From Mycobacterium genavense ATCC 51234 (GTDB taxonomy: Bacteria > Actinomycetota > Actinomycetes > Mycobacteriales > Mycobacteriaceae): a stretch of 64,000 nucleotides of DNA. The stretch is from the NCBI RefSeq assembly GCF_000526915.1, contig NZ_JAGZ01000001.1, forward strand, positions 856,844-920,843, read 5' to 3'. This document shows positions 47,335 through 56,823 of the stretch, in pieces (positions within the stretch are counted from its first letter, which is position 1; each line of letters opens with the position of its first letter). Both the position numbers and the translations under genes were made by a program. The notes beneath the pieces were generated by a model. That model was not told the origin of the DNA. It worked only from the letters and a program-made list of their open reading frames with translations, and searched no databases.

Positions 47335-47868
47335 ATGACGATCGAAGTGTCCAACGAGTCGGGGATCGACATCTCCGAAGCGGAGTTGGTGAGTGTCGCG
47401 CGGTTCGTCATCGCCAAGATGGACGTCAACCCGGGGGCCGAACTGTCGATGCTGCTGCTGGACACCGCGGCGATGGCCGATTTGCACATGCGCTGGATGG
47501 ACTTGCCCGGGCCGACCGACGTGATGAGTTTCCCGATGGACGAGCTCGAGCCCGGCGGCCGTCCGGACGCGCCCGAGCCGGGGCCGTCGATGCTGGGTGA
47601 TATCGTGCTGTGTCCGGAATTCGCGGCCGAGCAAGCCGCCGCGGCGGGCCACAGCCTCGGACATGAGTTGGCGCTGTTGACAATTCACGGTGTGCTGCAC
47701 CTGCTCGGCTACGACCACGCCGAGCACGACGAAGAGAAGGAGATGTTCGCCCTGCAGGGGCGACTTCTCGAAGAGTGGGTAGCCGACCAGGTCGAGGCGT
47801 ACCACTACGACCGGCAGGACGAACGAGATCGCCGGTTGCTGGACAAGTCAAGGTATTTCGACAATTGA
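47335..47868 (+). CDS. ybeY: Endoribonuclease YbeY
   Basis: YbeY is a metallo-endoribonuclease for 16S rRNA 3' maturation and ribosome quality control. The protein has 177 residues. The zinc site reads [18 protein letters not shown] (His-x3-His-x5-His), and the substrate-groove segment is [12 protein letters not shown]. It starts 19 bases after phoH and ends 7 bases before the next gene, indicating an operon. Confidence 0.96.
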   Translation: MTIEVSNESGIDISEAELVSVARFVIAKMDVNPGAELSMLLLDTAAMADLHMRWMDLPGPTDVMSFPMDELEPGGRPDAPEPGPSMLGDIVLCPEFAAEQAAAAGHSLGHELALLTIHGVLHLLGYDHAEHDEEKEMFALQGRLLEEWVADQVEAYHYDRQDERDRRLLDKSRYFDN

Positions 47869-47874
47869 GCCCTT

Positions 47875-49134
47875 ATGAAGAGAGCACTCTGGACCTCGGT
47901 TTGCGCCGCGATGGCGTTTGCGCCGTCGGTGGTGCTGGCCGCCGCCACCGGCGTGGCACAGGCGTCTCCGTGCGCCGGCGAGGGGTCAAACCCGGTGTCG
48001 TGTCAGCACTGCCTGTTCTACGTGAACGCGTATCACACCGCGAACGTCTGCAACGCCCCGGCGCCGCGGCCCGCCCCAGCACCGACGAGCACCCCGGTGT
48101 ACATCCCGGAGCCGCCGCCGTTGCCGCTGCCGCCGAGTTCCGCCCGCCCGGCGCCGACACCGGTGCAGACCCCGAAGATCAGTCCGCCGGCGCCGGGGGC
48201 GCCGCGGAACGTCGGGGTGATGGTGCCGCCCAAGAAGCTGGATGCGCCTCCGCAGGCGGTCGCGGCCGCCAAGGCCGCACCCGCGGCGCGGCTGAATCCC
48301 GCTGACCCTCCGAAGCCGCCGACCCCGACGGACTTCAACCAACAGGTGCAGAACGTCATCAGCGCCCGCAGCGAGAACGTCGACCAGATCAGGGCCGACA
48401 ACAAGGTGCTGGTCCGGCCGCGGCATTGGGACTTCGTCGACTACGACGAGTATCACCGCCCGACCCTGTACAACCCGCTCAGCCAGGCGATGACCTTCCG
48501 TTACACCTACGACGGTGCCTCCCGCGACGCCTACCTTCCGGCCGGCGGCCGGATCGTGCTGGATGCCGGCACGGTCGGGCTGGTCCCGTTCACCGCGGTC
48601 GGCGAGAGCTATCTGGCGGCGGGCAGCTTCTACGGCGGGGCGTTCGTACCGCCGCCCAATTTCGCCGGCCCGCCGCCGCCGGAGTACGCCGCGCCGGCGC
48701 CCCCGACGCTGTACCAGAACGTGTTGGCCGAGGTCCCCGCCGACAACCTGATCGTGCAAGTCGGCCAGGTGGCGGTGGTCGGCCGCGACGAAAGCCAGCC
48801 GGTGGGCAGCCAGGACAGCTTCCTGCTCGACGACACCACCGTGGCCTGGGGCCAGGTGGTCGATCCCACCAACGGGGTGCAGATCAGGGTGAGCAAGACC
48901 CAGTCGCTGCCGGGCTTCGGGCCGACCGACAACGGCGACTTCTTGGTGGCGCTGGCGGTTCGCGGGGACCAAACCCAACCCGCTCAGCCCGCCCCGCCCG
49001 CTCAGGCCTGGTGGCCGTGGGCGGTGCGGTACGGGTTGTTGGTGCTGGCGGTCGTCGTCATTGCCGGGTTGCTCAATCGTCGGGCCAAAAGCGACGACGC
49101 CAAAAAAGAGTCGGCGACCGAGTCAAGGCATTAG
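47875..49134 (+). CDS. Proline-rich exported membrane-anchored protein
   Basis: This protein has 419 residues. A signal peptide ([18 protein letters not shown], cleavage near ASP) is followed by a small Cys cluster ([21 protein letters not shown]). A Pro/Ala-rich spacer (about 60-145) precedes a folded domain with [19 protein letters not shown] and [20 protein letters not shown]. There is one C-terminal membrane span ([19 protein letters not shown]) and a charged tail. I do not recognise the domain. It is inserted in the ybeY-CorC operon in this species, where M. tuberculosis has nothing. Confidence 0.75.
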   Translation: MKRALWTSVCAAMAFAPSVVLAAATGVAQASPCAGEGSNPVSCQHCLFYVNAYHTANVCNAPAPRPAPAPTSTPVYIPEPPPLPLPPSSARPAPTPVQTPKISPPAPGAPRNVGVMVPPKKLDAPPQAVAAAKAAPAARLNPADPPKPPTPTDFNQQVQNVISARSENVDQIRADNKVLVRPRHWDFVDYDEYHRPTLYNPLSQAMTFRYTYDGASRDAYLPAGGRIVLDAGTVGLVPFTAVGESYLAAGSFYGGAFVPPPNFAGPPPPEYAAPAPPTLYQNVLAEVPADNLIVQVGQVAVVGRDESQPVGSQDSFLLDDTTVAWGQVVDPTNGVQIRVSKTQSLPGFGPTDNGDFLVALAVRGDQTQPAQPAPPAQAWWPWAVRYGLLVLAVVVIAGLLNRRAKSDDAKKESATESRH

Positions 49135-49139
49135 CGCCG

Positions 49140-50444
49140 TTGACCGGGATATCTCAGCTGCTCGGCGCGCTTGCGTTGATCGTTCTGGGTGGGGTCTTCG
49201 CGGCGATCGATGGAGCCATCAGCACGGTGTCGCTGGCTCGGGTGGCCGAGCTGGTGCGCGACGAGCGCCCTGGCGCCCGGTCCCTGTCGAAGGTGATGGC
49301 CGACCGGCCGCGCTATATCAACCTGGTGGTGCTGTTGCGTATCAGCTGCGAGGTCACCGCGACCGTCCTGCTGGTGGTCTTTCTTTATGACAACTTCGGC
49401 CTGAACTGGGCGGTCTTCGGCGCCGCCACCATCATGGTGCTGACGAGCTTCATCGTCATCGGCGTCGGCCCGCGCACCCTCGGGCGTCAGCACGCGTATC
49501 AGATCTCACTGGTGTTAGCCATTCCGCTGCAAGTGATTTCGTCGCTGCTGATGCCGATCAGCCGGCTGTTGGTGGTGATCGGTAACGCGCTCACCCCGGG
49601 CCGCGGCCTGCGAAACGGACCGTTCGCGTCCGAGATCGAGTTGCGCGAAGTCGTCGATCTGGCCCAGCAGCGCGGCGTCGTCGCCGCCGACGAGCGCCGG
49701 ATGATCGAGTCGGTGTTCGAGCTCGGCGACACCTCCGCGCGTGAGGTGATGGTGCCGCGCACGGAGATGATCTGGATCGATAGCGACAAGTTCGCCAGCC
49801 AGGCAACTAACTTGGCCGTCCGCAGTGGTCATTCCCGCATTCCGGTGATCGGCGAGAACGTCGACGACATCGTCGGCGTGGTGTATCTGAAAGACCTTGT
49901 CGAGCAGACATTTTTGGCGGCCGACGGCGGGCGGGACATCAAGGTGGCGCAGGTGATGCGCCCGGCGGTGTTCGTGCCGGACTCCAAGCCGCTGGACGCG
50001 CTGCTGCGTGAAATGCAACGCGACCGCAACCACATGGCGCTGCTCGTCGACGAGTACGGCGCGATCGCCGGTCTGGTCAGCATCGAGGACGTGCTGGAGG
50101 AGATCGTCGGCGCGATCGCCGACGAGTACGACGAAGCAGAAGTGGCGCTGGTAGAAGACTTGGGCAACAAGCACTTTCGCGTGTCGTCCCGGCTGCCGAT
50201 CGAAGACGTCGGCGAGCTTTACGGCATCGAATTCGACGACGATCTCGACGTCGACACCGTCGGCGGCCTGCTGGCGCTGGAGTTGGGCCGGGTGCCGCTG
50301 CCCGGCGCCGAGGTGGTCTCGCACGGCCTGCGGCTGCGTGCCGAGGGGGGCCCCGACCATCGCGGGCGGGTGCGCATCCACACGGTGCTGCTGAGCCCGG
50401 CCGACTCGGAGGATCGCGAACTCGAGGACACGCGCCATGGCTGA
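49140..50444 (+). CDS. CorC/HlyC-type CBS-domain membrane protein (Rv2366c-like)
   Basis: This protein has 434 residues from a TTG at 49140, which aligns with the Rv2366c start. The N-terminal DUF21/CNNM membrane domain (about 1-150) has four segments. Two CBS domains follow ([20 protein letters not shown], then [20 protein letters not shown]), and the C-terminal CorC_HlyC transporter-associated domain starts near [17 protein letters not shown]. The family is implicated in Mg2+/Co2+ handling. It is next to era, as in most bacteria. Confidence 0.93.
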   Translation: MTGISQLLGALALIVLGGVFAAIDGAISTVSLARVAELVRDERPGARSLSKVMADRPRYINLVVLLRISCEVTATVLLVVFLYDNFGLNWAVFGAATIMVLTSFIVIGVGPRTLGRQHAYQISLVLAIPLQVISSLLMPISRLLVVIGNALTPGRGLRNGPFASEIELREVVDLAQQRGVVAADERRMIESVFELGDTSAREVMVPRTEMIWIDSDKFASQATNLAVRSGHSRIPVIGENVDDIVGVVYLKDLVEQTFLAADGGRDIKVAQVMRPAVFVPDSKPLDALLREMQRDRNHMALLVDEYGAIAGLVSIEDVLEEIVGAIADEYDEAEVALVEDLGNKHFRVSSRLPIEDVGELYGIEFDDDLDVDTVGGLLALELGRVPLPGAEVVSHGLRLRAEGGPDHRGRVRIHTVLLSPADSEDRELEDTRHG

Positions 50445-50757
50445 GCACCTCGATTCCGAGGACGCCAAGCTTGTGGTGTTGGGGCGCGCCGCGATGGCCC
50501 GCGTCCAGGCCGGCAGCGCGGCCTCGGTGCGAGATGCCGACGGCCGCACGTATGCGGCTGCGCCGGTGGGTCTTTCGGCGCTGCGACTCACCGGACTACA
50601 GGCGGCGGTGGCCGCGGCCGTCTCCAGCGGGGCGACGGGTCTGGAGGCCGCCGTGTTGGTCGCTGGGTCGGCCGACGACCCGGGCATTGCCGCGGTGCGC
50701 GAGCTCAGCCCGACCGCGGCGATCATTTTGACCAACCGTGCCGGTACTCCGTTATGA
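50437..50757 (+). CDS. Cytidine-deaminase-like small protein (Rv2365c-like)
   Basis: This protein has 106 residues. It overlaps the CorC-like stop by 8 bases and the era start by 4, so it is coupled to both. The chain resembles the C-terminal half of cytidine-deaminase-like folds but lacks the zinc motifs (no HAE or PCxxC), so catalysis is unlikely. The function is unknown. Confidence 0.8.
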   Translation: MAEHLDSEDAKLVVLGRAAMARVQAGSAASVRDADGRTYAAAPVGLSALRLTGLQAAVAAAVSSGATGLEAAVLVAGSADDPGIAAVRELSPTAAIILTNRAGTPL

Positions 50758-51653
50758 GCGAATTCCGTTCGGGCTTCGTCTGTTTGGTGGGCCGGCCGAA
50801 CACCGGCAAGTCGACACTGACTAACGCCCTGGTCGGCACCAAGGTGGCGATCACCTCGAAACGCCCGCAGACCACCCGCCACACCATCCGCGGCATCGTG
50901 CACCGGGAGAACTTCCAGATCATCCTGGTCGACACCCCGGGCCTGCATCGGCCGCGCACCTTGCTGGGCAAGCGGCTCAACGACCTGGTGCGCGATACCT
51001 ACGCGCAAGTCGACGTGATCGGGCTGTGCATCCCGGCCGACGAGGCGATCGGTCCCGGCGACCGCTGGATCCTGGACCAGATTCGTGCGGTCGCACCGAA
51101 GACCACCCTGGTCGTCATCGTCACCAAGATCGACAAGGTGCCACGGGATCGGGTGGCCTCCCAGCTGGTGGCGGTCAACGAACTCGTCGAGGGCGCGGCC
51201 GAGATCGTCCCGGTGTCGGCGCTGGCCGGCACCCAGGTCGACGTGCTGATCGACGTGCTGGCCGCGGCGCTGCCGCCGGGTCCGGCGTATTACCCCGACG
51301 GCGAGCTGACCGACGAGCCCGAAGAGATCCTGATGGCCGAATTGATTCGCGAGGCCGCTTTGGAGGGCATTCGCGACGAACTTCCGCATTCACTGGCCGT
51401 GGTGATCGACGAGGTCAACCCGCGCGAGGACCGCGACGACCTGATCGACGTGCACGCGCTGCTCTACGTCGAACGGGACAGCCAGAAGGGCATCGTCATC
51501 GGCAAGGGCGCGACGCGGCTACGCGAGGTCGGCACGGCCGCGCGCGAGCAGATCGAGGAGTTGCTGGGCATCAAGGTCTACCTCGACCTGCGGGTCAAGG
51601 TCGCCAAGAACTGGCAGAGTGACCCCAAACAGCTTGGCCGGCTGGGCTTTTAG
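50754..51653 (+). CDS. era: Ribosome-assembly GTPase Era
   Basis: Era binds the 3' end of 16S rRNA and checks 30S maturation. The protein has 299 residues. GTPase motifs are G1 GRPNTGKST, G2 near KRPQTTRHTIRG, G3 DTPGLHRPR, G4 VTKIDKVP and G5 VPVSALAGTQVD. The C-terminal KH domain (about 205-299) contains the GXXG-type IVIGKGATRLREVGTAA. It ends the phoH-ybeY-CorC operon; 137 bases then separate it from the Esp-like gene. Confidence 0.96.
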   Translation: MSEFRSGFVCLVGRPNTGKSTLTNALVGTKVAITSKRPQTTRHTIRGIVHRENFQIILVDTPGLHRPRTLLGKRLNDLVRDTYAQVDVIGLCIPADEAIGPGDRWILDQIRAVAPKTTLVVIVTKIDKVPRDRVASQLVAVNELVEGAAEIVPVSALAGTQVDVLIDVLAAALPPGPAYYPDGELTDEPEEILMAELIREAALEGIRDELPHSLAVVIDEVNPREDRDDLIDVHALLYVERDSQKGIVIGKGATRLREVGTAAREQIEELLGIKVYLDLRVKVAKNWQSDPKQLGRLGF

Positions 51654-51790
51654 CCAGATGGGGCGTCGATCGGTCGACCCGCTCCAAGAATCCTTTTAGG
51701 ACCTTCGTAGAGGGTTGCCGCACGGGCCGACGGTCATCGGCCGACTGGTGCACCGCCGAGCCTGCGCACCATCATCGAAAGGAAACGCAG

Positions 51791-53045
51791 ATGAACGTAT
51801 TCGTAGACGCCGCCAGGCTCATCGTCAACTTGGGCAGCCTCGGCGAACAATTCAAAGGCATCGGCGGTGCAAACTACAGCGGCGAATATCTTGCTTCGAG
51901 CGTTACCAGTATGGGCGCGGATGCCGTGTCCGGTGGCCTCGTCGGCTACAAGATGGTCAAGCAATACCAACTGGCCCGGAATATGAGTCCCGCAGAGCGT
52001 GCCCAGATGAACGACGGGCTGAAGGACAGCACCAGGTCTCATTCTCAAGACGCTCACCTTCGTCGACATGCTGGAGCTGACGACCGGCTTCGGACCGCCT
52101 TACGAGGGAGATGACTTCACCGCGGGTTCGGAGCAGCTCACCGAAATCTGTGCACAGCTGAAGACGGCCCTGCCGGACGACACCTGGCAGGGCGACGCGT
52201 CGGAACACTATGCCGAACAAGTCACGGCACTGAGCGATCTCGCGAAGAAGATTGCCGATCTGGACCACCAGCTTGCCGAGATCACAAAGAATCAGGCTGA
52301 ATGGGTCACCCATGCTTGGGTTTCGGCGCCTTGAAGGACCTCTTACTGGCGGCGTTCGCCATCGAACTCGCCATGAAGTTCGCGGTGCCCGCTCTGGCCG
52401 GCCCCGGCCTGGCGGCATCATGCGCGCTGACAGTTTCGGGCCTGGCCGTCGGCGTTGCCTGCGGCTTCATCGGCACCCTGCTCTACTACTCGACCGAAAA
52501 CAGCGGAAAGGCAAAGGATGTGGCTTCTGAGTACCGCGCCCGGGAGCACCGCGCGCGGTGCTCCCGGGCACCACGTCGGCCGAGTCTCGCGTGGCCGACG
52601 CGCCGACATCGACCACGCCCAACTTCGGGGACGCGTCGAGCAAGCTGACCGCCGTGATCACCGGGACCGATGTCGCCACGCCGGTGAACCCGGACGGCCG
52701 TGGAAGCAAAGCAGTCCCAACGGTGCGGGCGAAACCTCGACGGGACGTCATGCGCTGGCCGAATCGGATGAGACGACGCTCCCGCCGATCCCGTCGCACG
52801 GCGAGCCGGCACTGGCTCAGGTGACTCAAATGCCAAGGAAAGCAGCATCTCTCACCCAGCGGATGAGGCCGATACGGCCTCTGGCCGCGGCCGCCCAGCA
52901 GGGCCAGAAGACAGCGGCTCCTACCGACGAAGCCGGATCCGTCGACGAAGCCGGATCGGCCCACGGCGCCGATGGCGCCGAACGGGCACCGATCGAGTTC
53001 GCGGCGGCGGGTGGCACCGCCGAGAGCGCCCCGGTGAGTCGTTAG
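51791..53045 (+). pseudogene. EspA/EspE-like type VII secretion effector gene, at least four frameshifts
   Basis: A good ribosome site (AAAGGAAACGCAG) precedes the ATG at 51791. The product can be followed across frames: an N-terminal helical part, then TWQGDASEHYAEQVTALSDL (a WxG-type turn). A long hydrophobic segment (LLLAAFAIELAMKFAVPALA, then ALTVSGLAVGVACGF) follows, and a low-complexity C-terminus ends near DGAERAPIEF, much like EspA. Shifts lie near 52033-52044, 52311-52320, at the 32-bp palindrome (52538-52569) and near 52695-52720. The next gene is EspC-like, giving the espA/espC or espE/espF arrangement. Confidence 0.75.
52538..52569. repeat. Perfect 32-bp palindrome with no spacer
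   Basis: All 16 base pairs match around the centre 52553/52554 (left half GCCCGGGAGCACCGCG). It lies inside the broken EspA-like gene at one of its frame changes. It looks like an inverted tandem duplication of 16 bases, produced either by template switching or by a sequencing/assembly fold-back. Confidence 0.9.
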
Positions 53046-53101
53046 CACGGTCGAAACCGTTGTGCACCAACCCAATACCACACACTTAAGGAGATCAACT
53101 C

Positions 53102-53427
53102 ATGTCCGATTTGGTTGTCACCCCAAACTACCTCGATCGACTGGCGACAATTCAGCGGCAAACCTCCGACAACAGCGCGACTGCCGCCGCAGTGGCCAAA
53201 GGAATCGGCGACGAGGTCTGGGTCACCCACGGTATTGTCAGCGGACCGTCCAACGTGGCGCTGGCTGACGCCGAGAGTGCCCGCCGGTCGGTAATCGAAG
53301 CAATGCAAACTGCCTCCCGCCAACTCGCCGACAAACTGGGCGGGCCGCCGACACCTACACCAGCGCCGACGAACAGGCGGGCTTGAACATCGACAAGCAA
53401 CTCGTCGGCCGGATGGAGAAGATCTGA
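53102..53427 (+). pseudogene. EspC-like WXG100-related secretion partner with one frameshift
   Basis: AAGGAG lies 8 bases upstream of the ATG at 53102. The first frame reads VTPNYLDRLATIQRQTSDNS through ASRQLADKLG. After a shift near 53338-53343 (one G short), the second frame completes AADTYTSADEQAGLNIDKQL and VGRMEKI to the TGA at 53425. The restored tail contains YTSAD, the YxxxD/E type VII export signal. The total of about 108 residues matches EspC/EspF. As given the protein would lose its secretion signal. Confidence 0.8.
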
Positions 53428-53571
53428 ACGACAAGCGTTTCCGCTAACCCGCGCCGGGTGGATTGGACGTGGACACGAGCCAAGCCGTTCCGGCCGCCGA
53501 ATTCGTCCGTTTTGGTGTCGTCGGCCCGGGTACCACTTACCGACTGAGACAGCCCAATCGGAAGGCAAGGC

Positions 53572-54150
53572 ATGGATGCTTTAACTTTTCTCCGTCAAGA
53601 CCACAAAAGTGTTCTCGGTTTGTTCGAGACGCTCGATGGAGCACCCTCGGGCTCCGGCGCCGAAGCCAGCGGCCTGGAGACCATGGTGAACAATCTGATC
53701 ATCGCCGAATCACAGCATGAAGCGATCGAAGAGCAGTACTTTTGGTCCGCGGTGCGTGACGCGCTCGGCGACGCACTCGCCGACAAAGCGATCGATCAGG
53801 AACAGGCCGGCAAGAAGCTGCTGCAGCGGCTGGAGGACGGCAAGCCCGGCGAGCCCGATTACCACGAGGCGCTGCAGGCGTTCGTAAAAGCGGGACGTGA
53901 GCACATCGCCTACGAGCAAGAGGTGGTGTGGCCGCAAGTCGAACTCGCGATCAGCCGTGAGGAGCTGGAAAAGCTGGGCGAGAAGCTGGAGACCGCGAAG
54001 AAGATCGCGCCCACCCGGCCTCACCCGAACACCCCGCCCGACCCGGCAATCCTGAAAACCATGGGCATGGGCGCCGCGGTGGTGGACCATGTGCGCGACG
54101 CGTTCACCGGGCGCGCGGCGGACAACCCACCCGATCCGCAGGCGCACTGA
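53572..54150 (+). CDS. Hemerythrin-domain protein
   Basis: This protein has 192 residues. The HHE cation-binding domain fills residues 1-145: DALTFLRQDHKSVLGLFE (first His), IIAESQHEAIEEQYFWSAV, YHEALQAF and KAGREHIAYEQEVVWPQVE provide the His/Glu set for a di-iron centre. The C-terminal 50 residues are Pro-rich. The family binds oxygen, nitric oxide or peroxide. It follows the EspC-like gene and converges on the Mn-catalase pseudogene across a strong terminator. Confidence 0.9.
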   Translation: MDALTFLRQDHKSVLGLFETLDGAPSGSGAEASGLETMVNNLIIAESQHEAIEEQYFWSAVRDALGDALADKAIDQEQAGKKLLQRLEDGKPGEPDYHEALQAFVKAGREHIAYEQEVVWPQVELAISREELEKLGEKLETAKKIAPTRPHPNTPPDPAILKTMGMGAAVVDHVRDAFTGRAADNPPDPQAH

Positions 54151-54159
54151 ACCATAACG

Positions 54160-54197
54160 AAAGGCCGGGCATCGGAGCAACCGATGCCCGGCCTTTT
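54160..54197. terminator. Bidirectional rho-independent-like terminator
   Basis: Arms AAAGGCCGGGCATCGG (54160-54175) and CCGATGCCCGGCCTTT (54181-54196) pair perfectly over 16 bp with a 5-base loop. There is a T-run on the plus strand and, read from the other strand, another at the opposite end. It begins 10 bases after the hemerythrin stop and ends 10 bases before the Mn-catalase stop, so it can serve both converging genes. Confidence 0.9.
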
Positions 54198-54206
54198 GGT
54201 TGTCGA

Positions 54207-55103
54207 TCAGGTGGTGGGCGAGTGCTGTTCGTGCGTGAAGGGCTTTTCGGCCTCGACCGCCGGTGAGCCCCCTGCGGGTTCTGCCCGGTGCCCTTGTTCT
54301 TGCGCGTCTTCCCGCCCAGCCACTGCTGCTCGGGCTTTCCACGTACTCCCATTCCATGCCCTCCGGCCACGGACCTTGGCCCTGGTTCCACGGACCGCGG
54401 ACCGATTCGCCGCCGTTGGACATGTTGAACGCGACATTCTGGAAGCGGGGATCGCCCGGCAGCTGGCCCGGCGGGAAGTTGACCGGGAGTTCGTTGAGCG
54501 CGGCGGTGAACTAGCTGATAGTGCGCCACCTCGCGGGTCATCAAGAACGTCAGGGTGTCCTGCACGCCCGGGTCGTCGGTGAACTGCTTGAGGTATTCGT
54601 AGATGACCTTCGCGCGGGATTCGGCCGCGACATTGTTGCGCAAATCGACGGTGGGATCGCCGTTCGCGTCGATGAACGCCCCGGTCCAGTTGTTGCCTGC
54701 GGAATCCTTAACGTCGGGCCCGCCGCCGCTGAGCACGAGAAACAGCGGGTTGACGGCGACTTGGTGGATGATGTTGTGCGCGCCCGTCCGTACTGGCGAC
54801 CGCCGGCATCCAGTCGCACCGCTGATTCGCGATCTTCAGGTCGTCGTTGAGTCCGTCGAGCAGCATGGTGATCATCGATCCGACCATCTCGAGGTGGCTG
54901 AGCTCCTCGGTCGCGATGTCCATGAACAGGTCGTACATCTTGGGGTTCTTTTGCCGCAGCACGAACGCCTGGGTGAAGTACTGCAGCGCCGCGGTGAGTT
55001 CGCCGTTGGCGCCACCGAATTGCTCCATGAGCAACGATGCGAAACGCGGGTCGGGCTCCGTGACGCGTACTTCGAATTGAAGATCCTTGTTGTGTGTGAA
55101 CAC
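54207..55103 (-). pseudogene. Manganese catalase (KatN-like) gene with about four frameshifts
   Basis: The GTG at 55103 has AGGAGG upstream. Readable blocks, each in its own frame, are MFTHNKDLQFEVRV through FMDIATEELSHLEMVGSMI (di-manganese Glu/His ligands); AHNIIHQVAVNPLFLVLSGG, then KVIYEYLKQFTDDPGVQDTL and MTREVAHYQL; FTAALNELPVNFPPGQLPG, then MSNGGESVRGPWNQGQGPW; PEQQWLGGKTRKNKGTG; and a short tail ending at 54207. Shifts lie near 54785, 54512 (an inserted A in CTAG), 54340 and 54265-54300. Joined, the blocks would make about 300 residues, the normal length. Intact, it would disproportionate hydrogen peroxide. Confidence 0.83.
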
Positions 55104-55286
55104 TGGTTGCCTCCTGGGGGTGTAGGCGGGGCTGATCGTCGCAGCGGGGTACCCGGGGCATCGGCAGCCAAACACGGTCGTCCAGGTTCCGGTGTTCACC
55201 GTTTGCCGGTGCCTGCCGCCGGTACCCGTGCTGCCCGGTGGCACCAAAGCTTTTCCGAACAGCGTTATTTCGGTGCCGACAAGTCG

Positions 55287-56762
55287 TTAGTCGGACGGAT
55301 GGAAGTGGTCGTGCTCCCACCACACCGTCGGCTGCTTGGCCGCCCAGCCGCAGACAGCCTCCAACTCGGCGGCCAGCGAGATCAGCATGCCCTCGCTGTT
55401 CGCCGGGCCCATCAACTGCACACCGATCGGCAAGCCGTCCTCGGTGAACCCTGCGGGTACGTTGATCGACGGCCACCCCAACACATTCCACGGCCAGGTG
55501 GCCGGGCAGGCCTTGATCATGGCGCGGTCGGTGCCCCAGCCGCTCAGCCGGTCGAAGGCTCGGGCCAGTGGCGGTGGCTGGGCGGTCGTCGGGGCCAGCA
55601 CCACGTCGACGATGTCGAAGATCGAGCCCACCCGCCGCTGCAGCGCCGCCTCGTGCCGTCGTGCGTTGCGTAGGATCGCCTGCCCCAATATATGGCCCAT
55701 CCGCAGGTTGGACAGGGTGCGCGGGTCCAGCACCACCCCGTCGCCGAGGCGCTCCTCCCAATCCCGCAGTCCCGCAGTCGATCTGGCCAAGAAGTCCCAC
55801 CCCAACCGCACGCCGTAGTCGGGGTTCCCGCTCACCACCGTGTGGCCGAGCAGTTGGAGCTGCTGGCCCACGGCGCGGGTCGCGGCCAGGATCTCGGGAT
55901 GCAGCTTGGCCCGAAATAGGGTGTACGCGAAGCGGGTTGACAGCGCGATGTTCAGCGGCCCGGGCGCGATGCTGACATAGTCGGACGCCCGCAGCGCGGG
56001 CGGCTTGTGTCGGTCGCCCTCGACATTGCCCGACGCCGCGTCGAGCACCAGCGCCGCGTCGGCCACCGTGCGCGCCAGCACGCCGTTGACCGTGATCCCG
56101 TTGAACGACTCCGGCAGTGGCCAGGTCGAGATGCGGCCTCGCTGTGGCTTGATGCCGACCAGGTGCGTCCAGGCCGCCGGGATGCGGATGCTGCCGGCGC
56201 CGTCCGAGCCGATCGCGGCGGTGACCAGACCGGCCGCCACCGCGGCCGCGCTGCCACCCGACGATCCGCCCGGCGTGTGCCGCCGCGACCACGGATTGCG
56301 GGTGTGCCCGAACCCGGGCCCGCTGGTGAACGGCCACTGCCCCAGCTCGCAGGTGTTGGTCTTGCCGACGATCACCGCTCCGGCGGCCTTGAGGCGGCGC
56401 ACCACCTCGGAGTCCTCGGTGGCGGGTCGGACGTAGCCGTCGGTGCCGAACGCGGTGGGCACGCCAGCAACGTCGACGTCGTCTTTCACGGCGATCGGGA
56501 TGCCCAGCAACGGCGCCGTGTCGCCGGCGGCGCGGCGCCGGTCGGCCTCGGCCGCGGCGGCCAACGCCGACTCCGTCAGCACCACCCGGAACGCGTTCAA
56601 CGTGGACTGGCTGACATCGATCGCATGTAGCGAACGGCGTACCAATGTCTCGGAGGTCACCGAGCGGCTGTTCAGCTGATAGAGCAGGTCAGTGAGTGTG
56701 GGCAGGCGCGCGCCGCGGGACCCGGAAACGGACCCGGAAGGGAACCCAGGAGCGCCAATCAC
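55287..56762 (-). CDS. amiA2: Amidase AmiA2 (amidase-signature family)
   Basis: This protein has 491 residues from a GTG at 56762. The Ser-cisSer-Lys triad is visible: IPIAVKDDVDVAGV (Lys), RHTPGGSSGGSAAAVAAG (cis-Ser region) and GSDGAGSIRIPAAWT (nucleophile Ser). The amide substrate is unknown. It overlaps no other gene but its start lies 61 bases from the divergent recO ATG. Confidence 0.92.
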   Translation of the reverse strand: MIGAPGFPSGSVSGSRGARLPTLTDLLYQLNSRSVTSETLVRRSLHAIDVSQSTLNAFRVVLTESALAAAAEADRRRAAGDTAPLLGIPIAVKDDVDVAGVPTAFGTDGYVRPATEDSEVVRRLKAAGAVIVGKTNTCELGQWPFTSGPGFGHTRNPWSRRHTPGGSSGGSAAAVAAGLVTAAIGSDGAGSIRIPAAWTHLVGIKPQRGRISTWPLPESFNGITVNGVLARTVADAALVLDAASGNVEGDRHKPPALRASDYVSIAPGPLNIALSTRFAYTLFRAKLHPEILAATRAVGQQLQLLGHTVVSGNPDYGVRLGWDFLARSTAGLRDWEERLGDGVVLDPRTLSNLRMGHILGQAILRNARRHEAALQRRVGSIFDIVDVVLAPTTAQPPPLARAFDRLSGWGTDRAMIKACPATWPWNVLGWPSINVPAGFTEDGLPIGVQLMGPANSEGMLISLAAELEAVCGWAAKQPTVWWEHDHFHPSD

Positions 56763-56823
56763 GGGGTACGAGACTATCGGCGCGGATCCCCGCAATGTCG
56801 CGGCGGGGTGCAAAACTATTGAG

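Noticed and set aside
54550..56337. 595-residue frame on the minus strand
   Set aside because: It overlaps amiA2 in a wrong frame and then picks up one block of the broken Mn catalase; not a gene of its own.
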